From: Xenorhabdus poinarii G6
GTDB lineage: Bacteria > Pseudomonadota > Gammaproteobacteria > Enterobacterales > Enterobacteriaceae
NCBI RefSeq assembly: GCF_000968175.1
Contig: NZ_FO704551.1
Span: 62,001-126,000, forward strand
Length of the DNA: 64,000 nt
Direction: 5' to 3'
The position numbers and the translations under genes were made by a program. The notes below the pieces were generated by a model. It saw only the letters and a program-made list of their open reading frames with translations, ran no database searches and was not told the origin of the DNA. Positions 1-9,245 of this stretch are shown in pieces. How positions within the stretch are numbered: position 1 is the stretch's first letter; the number at the start of each line of letters is the position of its first letter.

Positions 1-480
1 GATGCTTTAAATACCAATATCTTTGGTGAACCGGGTTGGATGGGAACAGGCTGGCGTGCAGCCCGTGACTTAAAACGCCGTGATATCGGTGGCAAAACCG
101 GAACGACCAACAGTTCTAAAGATGCGTGGTTCTCTGGTTATGGCCCGGATAGGGTGGCGACCGCCTGGATTGGTTTCGATGAACACAGTCGAAGCCTCGG
201 ACGGACTCCGGCTTTCAAAGGCGAAGGGGGAGCAAAGACAGCTCAGCCAATTTGGGATGATTTTATGAAAGTTGCGCTGGAAGGGGTTCCTGAGCAGAAA
301 ATAGAACCGCCAGCGGGTATTGTTGCTGTCACGATTGATCGCACTACCGGTAAGTTATCTGACGGTGGTGGGAATACCCGCAAGGAGTATTTCATTGATG
401 GCACGCAGCCGACGGAATACGCTGTGCCGGATGTGGGGACAACAGTGATTGAAAATGGTGAAAGTCATGAGTTGTTCTGA
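1..480 (+). CDS. mrcA: Penicillin-binding protein 1A, C-terminal part (5' end outside window)
   Basis: The reading frame is open from base 1 and stops at 478-480, so only about the last 159 residues are present. They carry the KTGTTN box (codons 32-37), the third transpeptidase motif of class A penicillin-binding proteins, preceded by the GWRAARDLKRRDIGG stretch typical of PBP1A. The protein is a periplasmic, membrane-anchored peptidoglycan glycosyltransferase/transpeptidase. The next genes (nudE opposite, igaA, hslR, hslO) match the enterobacterial mrcA-nudE-igaA order, which supports mrcA over the other class A enzymes. Confidence 0.93.
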   Translation, partial: DALNTNIFGEPGWMGTGWRAARDLKRRDIGGKTGTTNSSKDAWFSGYGPDRVATAWIGFDEHSRSLGRTPAFKGEGGAKTAQPIWDDFMKVALEGVPEQKIEPPAGIVAVTIDRTTGKLSDGGGNTRKEYFIDGTQPTEYAVPDVGTTVIENGESHELF

Positions 481-514
481 TTGTTGAAAATCAACAGTAC
501 AGCAACTAGAAATC

Positions 515-550
515 AAAAGGCTCTGTCATCAGATTGACGGAGCCTTTTTT
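515..550 (+). terminator. Rho-independent terminator of mrcA
   Basis: An inverted repeat GGCTCTGTC / GACGGAGCC is followed by a run of six T. It lies about 35 bases after the mrcA stop codon. Confidence 0.85.
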
Positions 551-760
551 AAAAGTGATGTTTTGCTGCAACATGATGATCTGAAATCACCCATAGAATA
601 ATAAGCGAAATGATTTTAATGATGATGAAAATGAATTTCAAAAATATAGTTAAGGTATTTATTTGTTATTTTTAATAAATGAAATTATTCTTTATCATTA
701 TTCCACTGATTAAACCTTACTTTATTTAAGTGTTTGTTTTTCCTTTCTGCGATTTTGTCT

Positions 761-810
761 AAAACGGGTAAAAAATGGGTATTGAAATATCCATTTTCCA
801 TACCCGTTTT
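761..810 (-). terminator. Long stem-loop ending nudE transcription
   Basis: A 10-bp outer stem (AAAACGGGTA / TACCCGTTTT) encloses an inner AT-rich stem. It lies just past the nudE stop codon between convergent mrcA and nudE. A/T tracts on both sides could let it work in both directions. The rest of the 481-831 gap is AT-rich and shows no gene. Confidence 0.7.
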
Positions 811-831
811 GAAAAACAAAAAAGACTAATA

Positions 832-1395
832 TTAATATTGTTTATTATTTTTTTCTTGCAAGTATCGCTGTGCAAAAAATAAAGCGCTGACATTTCTGGC
901 TTCATTGAAATCGGGATGTTCCAGTAGTGACATCATGTCAGCGAGCGGCCATCGAATCTGCACCAGAGGCTCCGGTTCATCACCTTTGAGGTGTTCTGGA
1001 TATAGATTATGGGCAATCACAATATTCATCTTGCTGGAGAAATAGGAGGGAGCCATCGTCAAGGTTGTTAACAATTCTAATTTTTCCGCGCCGAAACCAA
1101 TTTCTTCCTTCAATTCACGATTGGCGGCTTCAAACATGTTCTCTCCCACATCAATGGCGCCTTTTGGAAAACCTAACTCGTATTGTTCAATACCAACCGC
1201 ATATTCGTGGATAAGAATTAATTCTTCGCCCACGACCGGAATAATTAGAACTGCTTCACGATTTGTGGGTTTCATTCGCTCATAAATGCGTTTTACCCCA
1301 TTACTGAATTCAAGATCAACCGATTGAATATTGAATAAGCGTGAGTGAGCAATGTTATTTATATTCAATATCTTAGGTTTTTTTAAGTCAATCAT
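832..1395 (-). CDS. nudE: ADP compounds hydrolase NudE (Nudix family)
   Basis: This 187-residue cytosolic Nudix hydrolase should cleave ADP-ribose, NADH and diadenosine polyphosphates in a Mg-dependent reaction. A full Nudix box GX5EX7REUXEEXGU is visible at about residues 79-101 (G-AIDVG-E ... REL-EEIGF). Length and position between mrcA and igaA match E. coli nudE, which is also transcribed away from igaA. The ATG at 1395 begins at the conserved N-terminus. Nothing unusual is seen. Confidence 0.92.
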   Translation of the reverse strand: MIDLKKPKILNINNIAHSRLFNIQSVDLEFSNGVKRIYERMKPTNREAVLIIPVVGEELILIHEYAVGIEQYELGFPKGAIDVGENMFEAANRELKEEIGFGAEKLELLTTLTMAPSYFSSKMNIVIAHNLYPEHLKGDEPEPLVQIRWPLADMMSLLEHPDFNEARNVSALFFAQRYLQEKNNKQY

Positions 1396-1749
1396 GCTTG
1401 CCTCTGATGGCTGTTATATACTGGACGTTGAAAATAATAATGCGCTAAATAACTTAAAAATTATTGTTTTATTTAAGTGTTGTAATGCCATTGCGCACGA
1501 ATTCAACTTTGCTTTAATATGGCTGATTATGTTAGTAAATGATAGCGATTATCGCTTGAATGTATTTTTGTTGTTATCTTGCCCTTGCAAAAAGATGTTA
1601 TTTTATGGAAGGTTATTCAGAAATTTATATAACATTTTGTGAATACAATCAAAAATAGATAGCAATAATCGGAATTGCCTGATGCTCTGTGCTTAAAGAG
1701 AGGGTTATTTTTTGGATCTCTGTACTGCGGTCACGGTCGTGGAGAAGAA

Positions 1750-3831
1750 ATGAGTTCACTCGTCATTATATTAGCTGCTTTTATCATTAGCCTGATTATA
1801 ATGGCTTCCTTTCTGATTTTTAGATGGAGGCGGCTTGATAACACGAGTTATTTACAGTTACTCGCCAAAAAAAATCGCCGTAAGCTGGATGCTGATGAAT
1901 ATCAAACAATAGAATCTTATGTGCGAAATGCGCGTCTTATAACAACGAATCGTCGGTACAGCACGAGTTATCCGGTATTACCGATTAAACATCATGGCGT
2001 TTATACCATCACCCATCCTGTTACCCGTTTTTCCTCTGCGACAGATGAGGTACACCACTGGCTTTATTATATTGATGAGATGGAAATACATTTGCCTGTA
2101 TGGTTGGAACCCTTTATTAAGCAACAAAATACGCTGGAGATTGTACAAACAACCTCAATGCCACTTGTTATCACGGTAAACGGCCACTCCCTGAAAGACT
2201 ATCAGCAAGCGCCATCCATCGTACAATCGACCGCAAAAACCGAACAGGCCTCCATTCAAAAAAATGGCAATTCGAGAGCGAATTTATTGTATACCCGCAA
2301 AGAGACATTAGAAGAATATCGTTTACGGAAATCAACAGGTCTCCAGGAAGGTATTCTGATGTGTGCGGGTTTATCACTGTGGTTTGTGGCACTTTTCTTA
2401 CCTATCCCAATGTTCCCGTGGTTAATGCTGGTGGCGCTCCTGCTCATTCTGACAAGTTTTTGGCCATATTTCCGATTACCTTCTGACCGACAACGGGTCG
2501 ATATCCATTGTTTCAGCGGCGTTCCGAAACGATGGGGCGTCTTTAGCGAATTTGATCAGAAGAAAAGAAAAAACGTCTCCTTAGGGGGGATTGATCTGAT
2601 CTATCCCGCACATTGGGAGCCTTATGTTTCCCATGATTTTGATCAACATACCGATATTGATATGTACACCGACTGTCATGTCGTGCGACAGGGGCGTTAT
2701 CTCTCATTGCATGAAGAAGAGAAACACTATCCTTATCAGCGCTACAATAAGAATTTAATTCTGGCCATTTTCTCGATATTGGCCTTGCTGATGCTCTACT
2801 TTTTCCAACCGGTAAGCCTATCTATGCGGCTGAGTTTTGCGTGGTTATATGGCAGCAATACTAAAGTTATCACCAGTCACCATGAGCTACAAAACATGGT
2901 GGTGAAAGAGGGCGATGTCTTGAAGGTGAAAGGTGCCGGGATGTGCTATATGCCCCCCATTGCCCTCCCCGAATCCGATGATCGGCTATTTGCACCATTT
3001 GACTGTCGTGGGATCTATTGGAATAGTGAAATTCCATTACCTATCGTGGAGTCTGAACTGATCGAAGATATTTCAGCACTGATTAAATTACTCAATGAGC
3101 AATTGCATCCAGATGAACGCGACCGAAAGATCAACCCCAGATTGAAACAATCTATGGCCAAATCAGGCATGATCCCACTCGACAAATTTTCGCAAATCAT
3201 CTTGGCGACGCATAAAGTCTGTTTGCAAGATACGCGTTGTGATCGTTTGAAAACAGCGCTGGTCAATTTGGGAAATGCGGCTAATTGGGATGAATTGTTG
3301 AAAGAGGCTAAAACGGGAAAATTGGCTGAAACTAACGTGTTGTTGCGTGCTATCAGTGCCGATGCGTTGGAAAAGTTGGTTCACGCGACAACGCGAGAAT
3401 TTATCTACCAGGAAATTGGTCGGTGGATTTCGCTGATAAACAGCCCCTCTCCGGGGGGCGTTTTGCTGCGCAGCGATGAAGATAAGTCATTGACTGAATA
3501 TCCGGTGCGGACGAACTATATCTTCAATTTCACTCCGTTGGATCAGTGGTATGAATTACATGATATCTTAGCGCTGTTGCTGAAGACACCGTTTGATATC
3601 TCGGGGATTGTGACAGGCTTGTCCGTCGATCCCAATGGAACTCGTCATATCATGTTGCACCGTGAGCCTGATCCGGCGACGCTCATTCGTTATTTGTGGA
3701 GTTGTCTGCTGCTGGCGATCTTGTTGGCGACACTGACCATAAACCCCCTTTTGATTATCAAGAAACGACAGAAGAACCAACGACGCCTGCAAACAGTGAC
3801 TCAATACTATAATAGCTGTTTCAATCTGTAA
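1750..3831 (+). CDS. igaA: IgaA/UmoB family inner-membrane regulator of the Rcs phosphorelay
   Basis: This 693-residue membrane protein is the homologue of IgaA (YrfF; UmoB in Proteus), which in enterobacteria holds the Rcs envelope-stress phosphorelay off by contacting RcsD. Visible membrane segments are one at the N-terminus, a hydrophobic pair near residues 205-240, one near 335-355, and one at the C-terminus after a long periplasmic part containing several Cys. The frame extends upstream to 1675, but the ATG at 1750 has a GGAGAAGAA ribosome site and starts directly at the first membrane segment, so it is chosen. It lies upstream of hslR in the usual order. The 1396-1749 gap is the nudE/igaA divergent promoter region and contains no other credible gene. 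Confidence 0.9.
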   Translation: MSSLVIILAAFIISLIIMASFLIFRWRRLDNTSYLQLLAKKNRRKLDADEYQTIESYVRNARLITTNRRYSTSYPVLPIKHHGVYTITHPVTRFSSATDEVHHWLYYIDEMEIHLPVWLEPFIKQQNTLEIVQTTSMPLVITVNGHSLKDYQQAPSIVQSTAKTEQASIQKNGNSRANLLYTRKETLEEYRLRKSTGLQEGILMCAGLSLWFVALFLPIPMFPWLMLVALLLILTSFWPYFRLPSDRQRVDIHCFSGVPKRWGVFSEFDQKKRKNVSLGGIDLIYPAHWEPYVSHDFDQHTDIDMYTDCHVVRQGRYLSLHEEEKHYPYQRYNKNLILAIFSILALLMLYFFQPVSLSMRLSFAWLYGSNTKVITSHHELQNMVVKEGDVLKVKGAGMCYMPPIALPESDDRLFAPFDCRGIYWNSEIPLPIVESELIEDISALIKLLNEQLHPDERDRKINPRLKQSMAKSGMIPLDKFSQIILATHKVCLQDTRCDRLKTALVNLGNAANWDELLKEAKTGKLAETNVLLRAISADALEKLVHATTREFIYQEIGRWISLINSPSPGGVLLRSDEDKSLTEYPVRTNYIFNFTPLDQWYELHDILALLLKTPFDISGIVTGLSVDPNGTRHIMLHREPDPATLIRYLWSCLLLAILLATLTINPLLIIKKRQKNQRRLQTVTQYYNSCFNL

Positions 3832-3952
3832 TAATTGTTTCAATCTACCGCCTTTGCGGGATTAGCGATAAGCCGGCGGGCTGTGTTACCCTCAGTTTGC
3901 TTTTTGCCAGCACCGGTTAGGTTTATGGATTAGTTCATTGGGAGAAACATCC

Positions 3953-4381
3953 ATGCAGAATTCAGACTCCGATCAGATTGTTCGCCTTGATAAATGGCTG
4001 TGGGCTGCCCGTTTTTATAAAACCCGTTCCATCGCACGTGAAATGATTGAAGGGGGAAAAGTCCATTATAATGGGCAGCGGAGTAGGCCGGGTAAACGGG
4101 TTGAGTTGAATGCAGAGATCAAACTGCGTCAGGGAAATGACGAAAAAACGGTCGTTGTCTTGGCATTAAACAGCCACAGACGGCGTGCCGTAGAGGCTCA
4201 GCAACTTTATCAGGAAACGGCTGAAAGTATTATGAATCGGGAAAAAACGGCATTGGCTCGTAAAATGAATGCACTCACCATGCCGCATCCCGATCGTCGT
4301 CCGGATAAAAAAGAACGGCGTACATTAATAAAATTCAAGAACACAAGATTAAATGGGTCGGAAGATACTGAAAAAGCCTGA
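3953..4381 (+). CDS. hslR: Heat shock protein 15, ribosome-associated S4-domain protein
   Basis: HslR binds free 50S subunits that carry a nascent-chain tRNA after premature dissociation and moves the tRNA so the subunit can be recycled. The S4 RNA-binding domain spans roughly residues 10-60 (RLDKWLWAARFYKTR ... GGKVHYNGQR). The basic C-terminus MPHPDRRPDKKERR is family-typical. The ATG at 3953, with GGAGA eight bases upstream, is preferred to an in-frame TTG at 3938. hslO follows 41 bases downstream, as in E. coli. Confidence 0.94.
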   Translation: MQNSDSDQIVRLDKWLWAARFYKTRSIAREMIEGGKVHYNGQRSRPGKRVELNAEIKLRQGNDEKTVVVLALNSHRRRAVEAQQLYQETAESIMNREKTALARKMNALTMPHPDRRPDKKERRTLIKFKNTRLNGSEDTEKA

Positions 4382-4422
4382 AGCCAGAGAGTATCGCCGT
4401 CTCAGTGAGATGAGAGAGATTT

Positions 4423-5289
4423 ATGACCAAGCATGATCAATTACACCGTTTTTTATTTGAAAGCCACTCTGTCAGGGGGGAACTGGTTTCTGTTAGTGAA
4501 ACTTACCAACGGATGCTGGAAAATCACTCATTTCCTCAACCCGTACAGCAGCTATTAGGTGAGTTGTTGGTCGCAACCAGTCTGTTAACCGCGACATTGA
4601 AATTCAATGGGGATATCACCGTACAAATTCAGGGGGACGGGCCAGTGAAAATGGCGGTGATTAATGGTAATAACCAGCATCAGATGCGTGGCACAGCTCG
4701 CATTGATGGCGAAGTGAATGCGGCCAGCAGCCTGCGCGACATGATCGGTAATGGCTATATGGTCATTACCGTGACCCCAACAGAAGGTGAGCGTTATCAG
4801 GGCGTTGTGGCACTGGAAGGCGAAACGTTGGCGGAGTGTCTGGATGTGTACTTTAAGCAATCAGAACAGCTATCAACCCGTCTGTTTATCCGTACCGGGG
4901 AACTGGATGGAAAAATGGCGGCAGGCGGTATGTTATTGCAGATCCTGCCGGGGGCACAGAAAGGCAGTGAAGGCATGCTTGACCACTTATCACAGCTGAC
5001 GGCAACTATTAAGGGAGAAGAGCTGTTTACATTGGAGGCGGCAGAAATTTTGTATCGCCTCTATCATGAAGAGGAGGTCACACTCTTTGATCCTCAGCAG
5101 ATAGCATTCCGTTGTGGCTGCTCTCGGCAGCGCTGTGCTGATAGTCTGGTGACATTACCCGACGCGGATTTGCAGGACATTTTGCACCAGGATGGCAACA
5201 TTGACATGGCATGTGAGTTTTGTGGTACGCACTATATGTTCGATGAGAAAGATATCGGTGAAATAAAGGCGGTTAAAGAAGAACCATGA
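4423..5289 (+). CDS. hslO: Redox-regulated molecular chaperone Hsp33
   Basis: Hsp33 is a cytosolic holdase switched on by oxidation and unfolding. The 288-residue length fits. The C-terminal zinc switch is complete: CXC at about residues 231/233 and CXXC at about 264/267 (RCGCS and CEFCG). It forms a pair with hslR upstream and is followed by a clear terminator. Confidence 0.95.
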   Translation: MTKHDQLHRFLFESHSVRGELVSVSETYQRMLENHSFPQPVQQLLGELLVATSLLTATLKFNGDITVQIQGDGPVKMAVINGNNQHQMRGTARIDGEVNAASSLRDMIGNGYMVITVTPTEGERYQGVVALEGETLAECLDVYFKQSEQLSTRLFIRTGELDGKMAAGGMLLQILPGAQKGSEGMLDHLSQLTATIKGEELFTLEAAEILYRLYHEEEVTLFDPQQIAFRCGCSRQRCADSLVTLPDADLQDILHQDGNIDMACEFCGTHYMFDEKDIGEIKAVKEEP

Positions 5290-5338
5290 CACGGATAGTC
5301 ATCGCCTGGATGACCGGTTTATCTCGAATGGTATTTAT

Positions 5339-5361
5339 AGGGCGTTATTTACGCCCTTTTT
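5339..5361 (+). terminator. Rho-independent terminator of hslR-hslO
   Basis: AGGGCGT / ACGCCCT stem with a TATTT loop, followed by a T run, 50 bases after hslO. Confidence 0.88.
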
Positions 5362-5513
5362 AGTCTGCATTCATCTGTCATTTCGTGTCCTGTGTCTCAT
5401 ATAAACTTAAAAAAAGTAACGTGCTTTCAATTTTTTGATAACAATCGCGGTTAATTAGTCATAATTATTTATTATCCCCACAGAAACAAAGTATAACTGA
5501 CCAGGAGTAATAA

Positions 5514-7142
5514 ATGGGCGTTACAGGCATTACTGAGCAGGCACTTGAGGTTTATGGTATTCATGGCGTGAGTGAAATCGTTTATAACTCAAGTTATGAA
5601 CAGTTATTCTCTGAAGAAACTCAATCCTCACTACAAGGGTACGAGCGTGGCACATTGACTCACCTCGGGGCGGTTTCGGTGGATACCGGTATTTTCACCG
5701 GGCGTTCCCCGAAAGATAAATACATTGTCCGCGATGATGTGACCCGCGATACGGTCTGGTGGGCTGATCAAGGTAAAGGAAAAAATGATAACAAACCGCT
5801 CAGTCAAGAAACCTGGTCTCACCTCAAAAGATTGGTTACTCAGCAGCTTTCAGGCAAACGTTTGTTTGTGGTTGATACTTTCTGCGGAGCTAATGCGGAT
5901 ACACGGCTGAAAGTGCGCTTTATCACAGAAGTGGCGTGGCAGGCACACTTTGTGAAAAATATGTTTATCCGTCCGTCAGATGAAGAATTAGTTGGCTTTA
6001 CACCTGATTTTATTGTGATGAACGGTGCTAAATGCACTAACCCACAATGGAAAGAACAAGGGTTGAACTCTGAGAACTTTGTGGCTTTTAACCTGACCGA
6101 ACGTATGCAGTTAATTGGTGGTACTTGGTACGGTGGGGAAATGAAAAAAGGCATGTTCTCAATGATGAACTACCTGTTGCCACTGAAAGGTATCGCCTCC
6201 ATGCACTGCTCTGCTAACGTGGGTGAAGCAGGGGATGTTGCCATTTTCTTCGGTCTTTCAGGGACAGGGAAAACCACACTTTCTACTGATCCGAAACGCA
6301 AGTTGATCGGTGACGATGAACACGGTTGGGATGATGACGGCGTGTTTAATTTTGAAGGTGGGTGCTACGCGAAAACCATCAATTTGTCCAAAGAAGCTGA
6401 ACCGGATATCTATCACGCCATTCGCCGTGATGCGTTGTTGGAGAACGTCACGGTATTGGCAGATGGGACAATTGATTTCAATGACGGTTCCAAAACAGAA
6501 AATACCCGTGTTTCTTACCCGATTTATCACATTGAAAACATCGTTAAGCCGGTCTCAAAAGCAGGTCACGCGACGAAAGTCATTTTCCTGACCGCAGATG
6601 CCTTCGGTGTCTTGCCCCCGGTTTCCTGTTTAACACCAGAGCAGACTCAATATCACTTCCTGTCTGGTTTTACCGCAAAATTGGCGGGCACAGAACGCGG
6701 CGTGACAGAACCAACACCCACATTCTCTGCCTGTTTCGGTGCGGCATTCCTGTCATTGCATCCGACACAATATGCGGAAGTGCTGGTTAAGCGTATGCAG
6801 TCATCAGGCGCGAAAGCTTATCTGGTGAATACGGGTTGGAATGGAACAGGCAAACGTATTTCCATCAAAGATACCCGCGCAATTATCGATGCGATTCTCA
6901 ATGGTGACATTGAAGATTCAGACAGCATTCAACTGCCGATTTTTGATTTGGCTGTCCCGACGACTTTACCGGGAGTAGAGACCAACATTTTAGACCCACG
7001 TCATACTTATGCGGATAAATCCGAATGGGAAGTGAAGGCAAAAGATCTGGCACAACGCTTTATCGATAACTTCGATAAATATACAGATACTGCGGCGGGT
7101 GCTGCATTGGTGAACGCTGGCCCTAAACTGTCGGTTTCTTAA
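5514..7142 (+). CDS. pckA: Phosphoenolpyruvate carboxykinase (ATP)
   Basis: PckA converts oxaloacetate plus ATP to phosphoenolpyruvate, the entry step of gluconeogenesis, in the cytosol. The 542-residue protein has the P-loop [11 protein letters not shown] at residues 247-257, followed by the DDEHGWDD metal/substrate-binding region and [11 protein letters not shown] near residue 63. The start has an AGGAG site 6 bases upstream. It follows the hslO terminator and has its own promoter region. Confidence 0.97.
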   Translation: MGVTGITEQALEVYGIHGVSEIVYNSSYEQLFSEETQSSLQGYERGTLTHLGAVSVDTGIFTGRSPKDKYIVRDDVTRDTVWWADQGKGKNDNKPLSQETWSHLKRLVTQQLSGKRLFVVDTFCGANADTRLKVRFITEVAWQAHFVKNMFIRPSDEELVGFTPDFIVMNGAKCTNPQWKEQGLNSENFVAFNLTERMQLIGGTWYGGEMKKGMFSMMNYLLPLKGIASMHCSANVGEAGDVAIFFGLSGTGKTTLSTDPKRKLIGDDEHGWDDDGVFNFEGGCYAKTINLSKEAEPDIYHAIRRDALLENVTVLADGTIDFNDGSKTENTRVSYPIYHIENIVKPVSKAGHATKVIFLTADAFGVLPPVSCLTPEQTQYHFLSGFTAKLAGTERGVTEPTPTFSACFGAAFLSLHPTQYAEVLVKRMQSSGAKAYLVNTGWNGTGKRISIKDTRAIIDAILNGDIEDSDSIQLPIFDLAVPTTLPGVETNILDPRHTYADKSEWEVKAKDLAQRFIDNFDKYTDTAAGAALVNAGPKLSVS

Positions 7143-7204
7143 GGTGCTTATTTAACCTCAACTTTGCTTAAGCACAGCAATTTCTTGTTCACGTAAACCT
7201 AAGT

Positions 7205-7266
7205 TCGGCTTTTTCGGTTGGAACGTATCAGTCATTAAGCCTGATACCCATCCAACAAAAAGCCGA
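7205..7266. repeat. 62-bp imperfect palindrome downstream of pckA
   Basis: TCGGCTTTTTCGGTTGGA...GTATCAG is mirrored by CTGATAC...TCCAACAAAAAGCCGA around a short central loop, giving a nearly full-length hairpin. It could terminate pckA, or be a small mobile repeat or processed RNA. The T tract is inside the stem, so a classical terminator is not certain. Confidence 0.6.
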
Positions 7267-7304
7267 CAACCCGCAATAAGGGCTTAAGCTATCAGGTGAT
7301 CTGC

Positions 7305-7331
7305 AAAAAAAAGCCCCTAAAAAAAGGGACT
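7305..7331 (-). terminator. Terminator of the B3/B4-domain gene
   Basis: Read on the minus strand, AGTCCCT / AGGGGCT forms a 7-bp stem with a T loop and is followed by eight T. It lies directly past the stop codon of the gene at 7358-8026. Confidence 0.75.
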
Positions 7332-7357
7332 ATTATCTGATATCGGGTGTTTTGGTC

Positions 7358-8026
7358 TTAAAAAGAGACGGAGGTGTTTTGTGCTGTTAGGGTAAATTCT
7401 ATGACATTGGTGTTTATGTTGCTCGATTGTTCCTTAATGAAACTGAACGCTTTCATCGGATCCCCATTCAGTGTGGGTAGCGGTTTTTCGATAATGAATA
7501 GGATATTATTGGTGTCCTCTGTGATTTTATAATCATTGGACTCAATAAAATTCATTGAACGACATACGACAACATCGTCATTAATACCCCATATCACTTC
7601 TTTGGGGAATGGATTTTCTATCACACTCGAATTAAATGGAGTGAATGTTTCTTTTCCCGACGCAACGGAAAGATTCAAATGACCTTTACCTAGTTTATTC
7701 ACATCCTCTCCCCCGATAGGACACATGGAGATCAATGAGGCATAATTATAAATATCTACGATAGGATTTATTTTTTTTAACTTACCTTTCAAAAAAACAT
7801 CCAGAAGATACTTGATAGAAACCCTGGCTTTTTTGGGGTGGCTAAACGCATTATAAATACCGGACCATTTTTCAATCTCAGATTTGAAAATAGCCTGATC
7901 GATATCTCCTATATTGCCGAAATCTACAGGTTTTATTAATTTGTTATTTATTCCTTTAACAAGCAAACCATAAACTGCGATATCAGGGAACAATTCGATA
8001 ATGGGTCTAGCTATTGATACCTTCAT
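7358..8026 (-). CDS. B3/B4 tRNA-binding-domain protein of unknown function
   Basis: The 222-residue protein matches the stand-alone B3/B4 domain family (the fold found in the PheRS beta subunit). Visible family signatures are the W-IYNAF-PKK segment at about residues 54-66, NPIVDIYNYASL...PIGGEDVNKL at about 87-112, and a C-terminal CRSMNFIES...T...NILFIIE stretch. Some relatives are proposed to act in aminoacyl-tRNA or amino-acid recognition, but no reaction can be assigned. The GAGG ribosome site and ATG at 8026 are clear. The gene is visibly more AT-rich than pckA, which suggests acquisition. Stand-alone, with its own terminator. Confidence 0.75.
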   Translation of the reverse strand: MKVSIARPIIELFPDIAVYGLLVKGINNKLIKPVDFGNIGDIDQAIFKSEIEKWSGIYNAFSHPKKARVSIKYLLDVFLKGKLKKINPIVDIYNYASLISMCPIGGEDVNKLGKGHLNLSVASGKETFTPFNSSVIENPFPKEVIWGINDDVVVCRSMNFIESNDYKITEDTNNILFIIEKPLPTLNGDPMKAFSFIKEQSSNINTNVIEFTLTAQNTSVSF

Positions 8027-8219
8027 TTGAAAACCTCATTAAATAAGAATTCATAATAATCGATCCCTTGAAGGGAAACGACCGCAAATGAAAAAACTTA
8101 TCCAGAAAACCCGAGATAAGGACTATGATCCGCGGCTGATAGCATTTAGAAATACGCTGTCACTGAAAGTGTTCTACTCAGGGGAGGATTTTTCAATGAC
8201 GGCTTAAACCATCTTCGGG

Positions 8220-9128
8220 TTAATGAATCCGTAACTCTTTCTTTAGCAATGCTAATATGCTACTCACTTTAGGAAGCAATTGCTTGCCAATTGGCCATAC
8301 TAAATTCAGTGGTAGGCCATCTGTGGTCAGTTCAGGCAAAATGATCACTAAATCACCTCGTTTTATATCATCACAGACCAACCATGTTGCCAATTGTGCT
8401 ATGCCATATCCCGCTTTAACTGCACTCGCCTGCGCCTCGCCGCTACCAACGATAATACGTCCTTCCATTGTCTTACGTTCAACCAAACCCGTATTATTTG
8501 TGATCAACCAGGGACTCGTGCTTCCATCAGCCTTACCGTAGAGTACAGAATCATGAGATAGCAACTCGTTGACTGACGTCGGTGTACCATTTTTTGCTAA
8601 ATAGTCGGGTGAAGCACAAAAAATTAGACGCTCGCTACCAAGATAAGTGTGTCCCAAAGAAGCGGGCCAATGTTCCGCTCCCCCAATACGTACTGCTACA
8701 TCTATGCCCTCATTGAGCAGATCAACAAAGCGATCCGTGAGGGATACGTGAGGCAATAAATAAGGATGCTGTTCTGTAAGCTGTAAAATGAGTGGCATAA
8801 CATGTAAACGGCCAAACGCTTCTGGGGCATCTAAGCGCAATCGCCCTACCGGTTCTCTAAATTGGGTACTGAGAACAATTTCCGCTTCTTTTAAGTCAGC
8901 AAGAACACGTACACAAGTGCGGTAGAACGCACTGCCCGCGTCAGTCAGAGCCAATCGACGAGTTGTGCGTTCAAACAGGCGAGTACCTAGCCGATCTTCC
9001 AAACGTGCCACACTCTTGCTAATTGCAGAGTTGGTCAAATTCAACTGATGTCCAGCTGCAGTGAAACTCCCTAAATCAGCTGTGATTACGAAGGCTTCTA
9101 TACCTTTAAAACGTTCAAAAGGCGTCAT
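8220..9128 (-). CDS. LysR-family transcriptional regulator, divergent from an MFS exporter
   Basis: 302 residues. The N-terminal winged helix-turn-helix (about residues 5-65, FVITADLGSFTAAGHQLNLT...ISKSVARLEDRLGTRLFERTTRRLALT) is typical of the LysR CrgA/YhjC-like branch, followed by a periplasmic-binding-type effector domain. An AGGAGGG site precedes the ATG. It faces the MFS gene at 9246 across a 117-bp gap containing a palindrome, so it probably controls that exporter. The effector is unknown. Confidence 0.9.
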   Translation of the reverse strand: MTPFERFKGIEAFVITADLGSFTAAGHQLNLTNSAISKSVARLEDRLGTRLFERTTRRLALTDAGSAFYRTCVRVLADLKEAEIVLSTQFREPVGRLRLDAPEAFGRLHVMPLILQLTEQHPYLLPHVSLTDRFVDLLNEGIDVAVRIGGAEHWPASLGHTYLGSERLIFCASPDYLAKNGTPTSVNELLSHDSVLYGKADGSTSPWLITNNTGLVERKTMEGRIIVGSGEAQASAVKAGYGIAQLATWLVCDDIKRGDLVIILPELTTDGLPLNLVWPIGKQLLPKVSSILALLKKELRIH

Positions 9129-9142
9129 ATTACCCTCCTAAT

Positions 9143-9161
9143 TATGGATTTAAATTCCATA
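9143..9161. promoter_or_regulatory. Palindrome between LysR gene and MFS gene, candidate operator
   Basis: TATGGATTTAAATTCCATA is a near-perfect dyad just upstream of the LysR start. Its place in the divergent promoter region fits a LysR binding site. Confidence 0.5.
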
Positions 9162-9245
9162 GTAGTATGAAAAAAAAACAAATATAAGATTTATTTTTTT
9201 CAATAAACTAGCACAACAATTGATATTAAGCTGGAGTCTTTTTTA

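Noticed and set aside
1352..1642. Plus-strand frame over the nudE start and igaA upstream region
   Set aside because: Overlaps nudE antisense, low-complexity AT-rich composition; a shadow in the divergent promoter region.
1675..1749. N-terminal extension of IgaA by 25 residues
   Set aside because: No ribosome site, not like known IgaA starts; ATG 1750 with GGAGAAG is better.
8088..8207. 39-codon frame starting MKKLIQKTRDKDYDPRLIAF
   Set aside because: No family recognised, weak ribosome site, no conserved context; could be a scrap but cannot be supported as a gene.
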